A DNA stretch of 64,000 nt from PALSA-1003 sp963741315. Its GTDB lineage: Bacteria; Pseudomonadota; Gammaproteobacteria; Burkholderiales; Casimicrobiaceae. The notes under the pieces are model-generated. The model ran no database searches. It was not told the DNA's origin and was given only the letters and a program-made list of their open reading frames with translations. Location: NCBI GenBank assembly GCA_963741315.1, contig CAVUHK010000003.1, forward strand, positions 186,001-250,000, in the 5' to 3' direction. The position numbers were made by a program, and so were the translations under genes. Numbering within the stretch: position 1 is the stretch's first letter; every line of letters begins with the position of its first letter. Positions 57,518 through 64,000 of the stretch are shown piece after piece.

Positions 57518-57997
57518 ATGCGCATCGACGCTGATCTGTACGAACTTGCGGAGCACCTGGGCCAGGCGCTGCTCGCGCGGCGGCAACTGCTGGCGACCGC
57601 CGAATCCTGTACCGGGGGACTGGTTGCTGGCGCGATAACCGCGGTGGCGGGCAGTTCGGCGTGGTTCGAGCGGGGCTTCGTGACCTACACCAACGAGGCG
57701 AAGACCGAGTTGCTTGGGCTGCCCAGGCAGACGCTCGACACCTTCGGCGCGGTGAGCATCCAGACGGCCGAGGGCATGTCGCAGGGCGCGCTGGCGTTCA
57801 GTCGCGCCCAGTGGGCGGTCGCGGTCACCGGCGTCGCCGGGCCGGGCGGCGGCTCGCCCGAAAAGCCTGTGGGAACCGTATGCTTTGCCTGGTCCGGGCC
57901 CTTCGGAGTGCGCTCCGAGCGCAGGCACCTGGGAGGGGACCGGGCGGACGTGCGGCGGGAGTCGGTCCGGATCGCCCTGGCCGGCCTCCTGGACTGA
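57518..57997 (+). CDS. pncC: Nicotinamide-nucleotide amidohydrolase PncC (CinA C-terminal family)
   Basis: It deamidates nicotinamide mononucleotide to nicotinate mononucleotide in NAD recycling. The 159-residue single-domain protein corresponds to the C-terminal domain of CinA. The nucleophile S30 lies in ATAESCTGGLVAG, with VTGVAGPGGGSPEKPVGTVCFAW also conserved. It lies next to recA, the usual cinA position. Confidence 0.94.
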   Translation: MRIDADLYELAEHLGQALLARRQLLATAESCTGGLVAGAITAVAGSSAWFERGFVTYTNEAKTELLGLPRQTLDTFGAVSIQTAEGMSQGALAFSRAQWAVAVTGVAGPGGGSPEKPVGTVCFAWSGPFGVRSERRHLGGDRADVRRESVRIALAGLLD

Positions 57998-58025
57998 CTC
58001 TCATAGGCCAAAAGACTAGTATATC

Positions 58026-58037
58026 GAACGATCGTTC
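58026..58037. promoter_or_regulatory. GAAC-N4-GTTC palindrome upstream of recA
   Basis: GAACGATCGTTC is a perfect 12-bp palindrome about 87 bases before the recA ATG, just upstream of a possible -10 (AATAAT, 58043-58048). The spacing equals the GAAC-N4-GTTC type of LexA operator. No CTGT-N8-ACAG box occurs in the 126-base gap. Assignment to LexA is inference. Confidence 0.55.
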
Positions 58038-58123
58038 TATGCAATAATGGTTTCGTCTCGACCCCCACCCACAGGCGCATCATGAGCAACGGACTCGGCA
58101 ACGGAGTTGGCAGGAGCAACGCA

Positions 58124-59170
<1,047 letters not shown>

Positions 59171-59184
59171 CCCGGTGTAACGGC

Positions 59185-59625
59185 GTGGCCGCGCCCGCGC
59201 TCAAGGCGCAAGCGGTCCGCCTGCTCGCGCGGCGCGAATACGCGCGCGCCGAGCTCGAAGACAAGCTGGTCGCCAAGGGCGCGGCGCGCAGCGAGGTGCG
59301 CGCGGTCGTCGACGAACTTGCCGCCGCCGGCTATCTGTCGAACGAGCGCTATGCGCACGCCGTTTCGCGCCAGATGGCAGGCCGTTACAGCCGGCGCAGC
59401 ATCGCGGGTGAGTTGAAAGCCAAGGGCATTGCCGCGGAGGACATCGCGACGGCACTCGCCGCGACGGGTGTCGATGACGTTGCCGCGCTTGAGGCGCTCT
59501 GGCGCCGCCGCTTCGGTGAATTGCCCGCCGACGATCGCGAAAAGGCGCGCCAGATTCGGTTTCTGCAGGCCCGCGGGTTTGCCGTTTCGGCGATCCTCAA
59601 ATTGCTGCGCGATCTCGCCCGCTGA
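59185..59625 (+). CDS. recX: RecA regulatory protein RecX
   Basis: RecX modulates RecA filament growth. The GTG at 59185, 14 bases after the recA stop, gives 146 residues of tandem three-helix RecX repeats (ALKAQAVRLLARREYARAELEDKLVAKG..., DELAAAGYLSNERYAHAV, LKAKGIAAEDIATAL, FLQARGFAVSAILKLL). Its position directly after recA confirms the call. Confidence 0.92.
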   Translation: MAAPALKAQAVRLLARREYARAELEDKLVAKGAARSEVRAVVDELAAAGYLSNERYAHAVSRQMAGRYSRRSIAGELKAKGIAAEDIATALAATGVDDVAALEALWRRRFGELPADDREKARQIRFLQARGFAVSAILKLLRDLAR

Positions 59626-59705
59626 GCGGCGTTCGCCCTTGGCGAGTGTGCTAACATGTTGAATTTGCAGTCTGTCTTATCTCAACCGACAGCACCAATA
59701 CGCGC

Positions 59706-62339
59706 ATGACAGCCGCCGACATCCGCCGCCAGTTCCTCGAATACTTTGCCGCGAAGGGCCACACCATCGTGCCCTCGGCGCCGCTGATTCCTGCCAACGA
59801 CCCGACCCTGTTGTTCACCAACAGCGGCATGGTGCAGTTCAAGGACGTCTTCCTCGGCACCGATCAGCGCAACTACGTGCGCGCCGCCGACGTGCAGCGC
59901 TGCCTGCGCGCCGGGGGCAAGCACAACGATCTGGAAAACGTCGGCTACACCGCGCGCCACCACACGTTCTTCGAAATGCTCGGCAACTGGTCGTTCGGCG
60001 ACTACTTCAAGCGCGACGCGATCAAGTACGCCTGGGAGCTGCTCACCAAGGTCTACGGACTCGCGCCGGACAAGCTCTGGGTCACGGTGTACCAGACCGA
60101 CGACGAGGCCTACGACATCTGGGCCGGCGACATCGGCGTGCCGCGCGAGCGCATCGTGCGCATCGGCGACAACAAGGGCGCGCCGTACGCGTCCGACAAT
60201 TTCTGGCAGATGGCCGACACCGGGCCGTGCGGGCCATGCAGCGAAATCTTCTACGACCATGGGCCGGAGATTGCCGGCGGGCCGCCGGGATCGCCCGATG
60301 CCGAGGGCGATCGCTACATCGAGATCTGGAACCTGGTGTTCATGCAGTTCGATCGCGACAACAAGGGCGCGCTCACGCCGCTACCCAAGCCCTGCGTCGA
60401 CACCGGCATGGGACTCGAACGCCTGGCAGCCGTGCTGCAGCACGTGGCCAGCAACTACGAGATCGATCTGTTCCGCGACCTGATCAAGGTCGCCGCGAAA
60501 CTTACCGCGACCAAGGACCTTGCCGCGCCATCGTTGCGGGTGATCGCAGATCACATTCGCGCCTGCGCGTTCCTGATCGTCGATGGCGTGATCCCGAGCA
60601 ACGAGGGTCGCGGCTACGTGTTGCGGCGGATCATCCGCCGTGCGATCCGCCACGGCTACCAGCTCGGCCAGAAGCAGCCTTTCTTCAGCAAGCTGGTGCC
60701 TGAACTCTCGCGGCTGATGGGCGACGCCTATCCCGAGTTGCCATTGAAGCAGGCGTCGGTGATGCAGGTGTTGCATGCCGAGGAAGAACGGTTCGCCGAA
60801 ACGCTCGAGCACGGCATGAAAGTCCTGGACGTCGCGCTCGGCGAAGCCAAGCGCAACGGCACGACGGTGCTTCGCGGCGAGACCGCGTTCACGCTCTACG
60901 ACACTTTCGGCTTTCCGGCCGACCTGACCGCCGACGTGTGCCGTGAACGCGGCATGACCGTCGATGAGGCCGGGTTCGAGACGGCAATGAACAAACAGCG
61001 CGAACGCGCCCGCGCTGCGTCGAGTTTCAAGATGTCGGGCAATCTGGAATACGGCGGCGCGAAGACGATATTTGACGGCTATACGACGCTCGCCGAGGAC
61101 GCGCGCGTCGTCGCGCTGTATCGCGACGGCAGTGCGGTCAAGTCGTTGAGCACGGGCGAACACGGCATCGTGGTGCTGGACCGCACGCCGTTCTACGCCG
61201 AATCCGGAGGCCAGGTCGGCGATCGGGGCGAGCTCTCGATCGGCGGGACCTGCCTGACCTTGTTCTCGGTACACGACACGCAGAAGATCCAGGCCGATGT
61301 TTTCGGTCACCACGGCGAGGTGAAGACCGGCGAACTCAAAGTCGGTGATTCGGTCAGCGCCAAGGTCGATGCCGACACGCGCCAGCGCGCCGCCTGGAAT
61401 CACTCGGCGACGCACCTGATGCACGCGGCATTGCGCCGCGTGCTCGGCGATCACGTCACGCAAAAAGGCTCGCTGGTCGATGGCGAGCGCACGCGCTTCG
61501 ATTTCTCGCATGCGCAGGCAATGACCACGGAGGAAATCCGCACCGTGGAATCGCTGGTCAATCGCGCGATTCGCGCCAACTATCCGGTCGAGGTCCGCGT
61601 CATGCCCTACGACGACGCGATCAAGTCCGGAGCGATGGCACTGTTCGGCGAAAAATACGGCGACGAAGTGCGCGTGCTCCGGATGGGCGATTTCTCCACC
61701 GAGCTCTGCGGCGGCACGCATGTCAGCCGCACCGGCGATATCGGCGCCTTCAAGGTCGTGTCCGAAGGCGGTGTCGCCGCGGGTATCCGGCGGGTCGAGG
61801 CGGTCACCGCCGACGCCGCGCTCGCGTACACGCATCAGCTCGAAGGCGGCCTGCATCACGCGGCGCAGGCACTCAAGTCGACCGTGGCGGAAGTCCCCGC
61901 CAAGGTGCAGCAAGTGCTCGACCAGGTCAGGACGCTCGAGAAAGAGCTATCGCGCCTGAAGAGCAAGCTCGCCTCGAACCAGGGCGGCGATCTCGCGGCG
62001 CAGGCGATCAACGTCAACGGCGCGCAGGTGCTCGCGGCGACGGTCGAAGGCGCGGACGCCAAGACGCTGCGCGATACGCTGGATCAGTTGAAGGGTCGTT
62101 TCAAGTCGGCCGCGATCGTGCTCGGCTCCACCGAGGGCGCCAAGGTGACGCTGATTGCCGGAGTGACCTCGGACCTGACGCACAAGATCAAGGCCGGCGA
62201 GCTGGTCAACCACGTCGCGACGCAAGTCGGCGGCAAGGGCGGGGGGCGTCCGGACATGGCCCAGGCGGGCGGAACACAGCCGGACAACCTGCCGGCGGCG
62301 TTGGCCAGCGTGAAGACCTGGGTCGAGCAGCGCCTGTAG
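59706..62339 (+). CDS. alaS: Alanine-tRNA ligase
   Basis: It charges tRNA-Ala and edits Ser/Gly errors. The 877-residue product begins MTAADIRRQFLEYFAAKGHTIVPSAPLIP, the class II aminoacylation domain. The editing domain has NHSATHLMHAAL and the zinc-binding CGGTHVSRTGDIG. The C-Ala domain follows. Zinc ligands and the usual length indicate an active enzyme. The 246-base gap after it holds nothing I can identify. Confidence 0.98.
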   Translation: MTAADIRRQFLEYFAAKGHTIVPSAPLIPANDPTLLFTNSGMVQFKDVFLGTDQRNYVRAADVQRCLRAGGKHNDLENVGYTARHHTFFEMLGNWSFGDYFKRDAIKYAWELLTKVYGLAPDKLWVTVYQTDDEAYDIWAGDIGVPRERIVRIGDNKGAPYASDNFWQMADTGPCGPCSEIFYDHGPEIAGGPPGSPDAEGDRYIEIWNLVFMQFDRDNKGALTPLPKPCVDTGMGLERLAAVLQHVASNYEIDLFRDLIKVAAKLTATKDLAAPSLRVIADHIRACAFLIVDGVIPSNEGRGYVLRRIIRRAIRHGYQLGQKQPFFSKLVPELSRLMGDAYPELPLKQASVMQVLHAEEERFAETLEHGMKVLDVALGEAKRNGTTVLRGETAFTLYDTFGFPADLTADVCRERGMTVDEAGFETAMNKQRERARAASSFKMSGNLEYGGAKTIFDGYTTLAEDARVVALYRDGSAVKSLSTGEHGIVVLDRTPFYAESGGQVGDRGELSIGGTCLTLFSVHDTQKIQADVFGHHGEVKTGELKVGDSVSAKVDADTRQRAAWNHSATHLMHAALRRVLGDHVTQKGSLVDGERTRFDFSHAQAMTTEEIRTVESLVNRAIRANYPVEVRVMPYDDAIKSGAMALFGEKYGDEVRVLRMGDFSTELCGGTHVSRTGDIGAFKVVSEGGVAAGIRRVEAVTADAALAYTHQLEGGLHHAAQALKSTVAEVPAKVQQVLDQVRTLEKELSRLKSKLASNQGGDLAAQAINVNGAQVLAATVEGADAKTLRDTLDQLKGRFKSAAIVLGSTEGAKVTLIAGVTSDLTHKIKAGELVNHVATQVGGKGGGRPDMAQAGGTQPDNLPAALASVKTWVEQRL

Positions 62340-62585
62340 CCGCACCCGCGCCATCACCGACGGCGACCCCGGACCTGCAGGCTACACCATGTCGCTACGT
62401 CCACACGCACTGCCTGGCCTGAAGGGCATGAGAGGAGTGGGCTGCGACCGTTTGTTCCGCGTCAGGCGCCTCTGATCGGGCTTCCTTGCCCGGCACCGGG
62501 GCGGCACCTATGATGGCACTCAATCTCCGTGGAACCGGGTACGTGGCCGGGCGTGGAGTCACCCAATCTCAACCAAAGTGGACCA

Positions 62586-63365
62586 ATGATCATGAACAAG
62601 ACTTGGCGATACGTGGTTGGCCTCGCGGCCGCCGCAGCGCTGTTTGCGGGAGCGTTGCCGGTGCAAGCCCAGGGCATGACCTCCGAGCAGGCAACGCAGA
62701 TCCTCGAAGAACTCAAGGCGATCCGCAAGAATCTGGAAACGCGTCCGATCGCGCCGCAAGCCGTCGCGCCGGCGCCGCAGGCTCCCGTGAGCGACAAGGT
62801 CAGCTACGCTTTCGTGCCCGGCACCTACACCATGGGCAAGGAAGACGCGCCGCTGGTCCTGGTCGAGTACACCGACTACCAGTGCCCGTTCTGCCAGCGC
62901 TTCCACAACGACGCGTTTGCTCAGATCAAGACCAACTACATCGACACCGGCAAGATCCGCTTCGTGACCCGCGACTTTCCGCTGAGCTTCCACGAGAACG
63001 CGATGAAGGGAGCCGTGGCCGCACGGTGTTCCGCGGAGCAGGGCAAGTTCTGGGACTTCCGCAATACGCTGATCGTCAACGCCAGCCAGTTGCAGGCCGA
63101 CAAGATCAACGACTATGCGAAGAACGCGTCGATGGACGTCGCGAAGTTCAAGTCGTGCTTCGAGTCCGACAAGTACAAGGCGGCGATCGACAAGGACATC
63201 GCCGAAGGTACGGTAGCGGGTGTCACCGGCACGCCGGCGTTCGTCCTGGGCCGGGTGCAGAACGGCAAGATCGAAGGGATCAGGATCGTCGGCGCCATGC
63301 CGTACGCGCAATTCGACGCCAAGATCCAGGATTTCCTGAAGCAGCCGGTGACCGCCAAGAACTGA
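62586..63365 (+). CDS. DsbA-family periplasmic thiol oxidoreductase
   Basis: The start at ATG 62586 (or 62592) gives 259 residues with a signal peptide (about 1-31, ending PVQAQG). A linker (about 40-73, with a Pro/Ala-rich stretch) leads to a DsbA-type thioredoxin domain with active-site CPFC (Cys100 and Cys103) in DYQCPFCQRFHNDAFAQ and the cis-Pro loop GTPAFVLG. It probably forms or isomerises disulfides in exported proteins. The Cys-rich PilY1 is an obvious candidate client, though that is inference. Confidence 0.9.
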   Translation: MIMNKTWRYVVGLAAAAALFAGALPVQAQGMTSEQATQILEELKAIRKNLETRPIAPQAVAPAPQAPVSDKVSYAFVPGTYTMGKEDAPLVLVEYTDYQCPFCQRFHNDAFAQIKTNYIDTGKIRFVTRDFPLSFHENAMKGAVAARCSAEQGKFWDFRNTLIVNASQLQADKINDYAKNASMDVAKFKSCFESDKYKAAIDKDIAEGTVAGVTGTPAFVLGRVQNGKIEGIRIVGAMPYAQFDAKIQDFLKQPVTAKN

Positions 63366-63381
63366 CGCTAGCGCGCCATCG

Positions 63382-63423
63382 CGGCCGGCCCCGGGCGATG
63401 CAACGCCCGTGCCGGCCGTTTTC
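63382..63423 (+). terminator. Terminator after the DsbA-family gene
   Basis: CGGCCGGC (63382-63389) and GCCGGCCG (63411-63418), with inner arms GGGCG and CGCCC around an ATGCAA loop, form a long GC stem followed by TTTT. It separates the DsbA gene from comEC. Confidence 0.75.
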
Positions 63424-63457
63424 ATTGCTGACGTCGCGGCGGCGCTGAAGGCATCGC

Positions 63458-64000
63458 GTGCACTGCCTCCTGCTGGCATTCGCCCTCGGCGTCATCGCGC
63501 TGCAATTCCAGCCGGTGCTGCCATCCTCACCTTGGGTGGCCTGGGCCGCCGTTCCGATGTCCGTCGCGGTGGCCGCAGCGTGGCGCGCGCATCGCGGCGC
63601 GGGCCGGAGCAAGCGATTCGCGAGGAGCGTGGCGCTGCTTGGTGCCACGCTGGCAGTCGGCATGTCCGGCTTCGGCTACGCCGCCTGGCGCGCCGATCTG
63701 CGCCTTGCCGACGCATTGCCGTCGGCGTGGGAAGGGCGCGACATCGAAGTGATCGGCGTCGTCGACGAGTTGCCGCAGCGCGTCGATCGCGGTACGCGTT
63801 TCGCCTTCTCGGTCGAGCATGTGGTCACGGATGGCGCCATCGTGCCGTCCGAAATTTCACTGGCGTGGTACGCAGGCTGGTTGCGCGACAGCGCTGTCGA
63901 GGAAATACCCGAACTGCACTCCGGCGAGCGGTGGAACCTGGTGGTGCGCCTGAAGCGCCCGCACGGCACGGTGAATCCGCACGGCTTCGACATCGAGGCC
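63458..64000 (+). CDS. comEC: DNA internalization competence protein ComEC/Rec2 (5' part)
   Basis: The frame opens at GTG 63458 (first start after an in-frame stop) and runs off the window after 181 codons. The visible part has hydrophobic segments (LLLAFALGVIALQF, then WVAWAAVPMSVAVAA and VALLGATLAVGMSGFGYAAW) and then an OB-like ComEC N-terminal domain (WEGRDIEVIGVVDELPQR...FAFSVEHVV) ending in RPHGTVNPHGFDIEA, the pattern found just before the ComEC membrane channel. ComEC transports single-stranded DNA across the inner membrane during transformation. Confidence in the name is moderate because the conserved domains lie beyond the edge. Confidence 0.82.
   Translation, partial: MHCLLLAFALGVIALQFQPVLPSSPWVAWAAVPMSVAVAAAWRAHRGAGRSKRFARSVALLGATLAVGMSGFGYAAWRADLRLADALPSAWEGRDIEVIGVVDELPQRVDRGTRFAFSVEHVVTDGAIVPSEISLAWYAGWLRDSAVEEIPELHSGERWNLVVRLKRPHGTVNPHGFDIEA

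Overview
The window is GC-rich, densely coded chromosomal DNA, most likely from a betaproteobacterium. The evidence is gene content and order: rplU-rpmA, lptF-lptG, pepA-holC-(DIPVLT protein)-valS, glyA-nrdR-ribD-ribE, ribBA-ribH-nusB-thiL-pgpA-pncC-recA-recX-alaS, a fimU-pilV-pilW-pilX-pilY1-pilE-type minor-pilin locus and a 2-oxoacid-type TRAP transporter. I cannot place it below class level. I found no rRNA, tRNA, CRISPR array, insertion sequence or phage gene, and no gene-free stretch longer than 300 bases.

Layout. 0.2-7.4 kb: ribosomal proteins L21/L27, the LPS-export permeases LptG/LptF (minus strand), leucyl aminopeptidase, DNA polymerase III chi, an uncharacterised protein with a repeated DIPVLT motif, and a DAHP synthase behind a Tyr/Phe-rich leader peptide and a strong terminator (a probable attenuator). 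7.5-24.6 kb: valyl-tRNA synthetase, RlmM, the DEAD-box helicase RhlE, TypA, RmuC, MtfA, an AidB-like acyl-CoA dehydrogenase, Mog, DarP, PmbA, a large PilZ-like protein and a TRAP binding protein. 24.7-27.1 kb: the TRAP membrane subunits on the opposite strand, broken by six apparent frameshifts. 27.3-30.8 kb: glyA-nrdR-ribD-ribE. 30.9-53.0 kb: a block of accessory function (methylmalonate-semialdehyde dehydrogenase, a TonB-like protein, the type IV pilus minor-pilin/PilY1 operon, glutaryl-CoA dehydrogenase, a maleylacetoacetate/maleylpyruvate isomerase with an FAH-family hydrolase, and a TetR-controlled RND efflux system). 53.0-64.0 kb: the second half of the riboflavin/recA housekeeping operon, alaS, a DsbA-family thiol oxidoreductase and the beginning of comEC.

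How the parts fit. Riboflavin genes are split over two loci about 22 kb apart (ribD-ribE and ribBA-ribH). The genes on either side are those often found together in one cluster in related bacteria, so the accessory block looks inserted into, or rearranged within, an ancestral operon. The pilus operon ends in a giant PilY1 tip protein whose N-terminal half carries two different cysteine-rich tandem arrays (an 18-copy octapeptide with one Cys per repeat and a roughly 21-copy 20-residue unit with three Cys) followed by a beta-sandwich-like segment. Together with DsbA and ComEC at the window end, this suggests a surface adhesion/DNA-uptake apparatus that relies on disulfide chemistry.

Quality note. 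Ten genes are interrupted by one or more single-base frameshifts, concentrated at 25.7-26.9 kb and 39.0-43.2 kb. The separate frames join into full-length conserved proteins with normal stop/start overlaps, so I read most of them as sequence errors rather than gene decay. Coordinates for these genes span the reconstructed gene.
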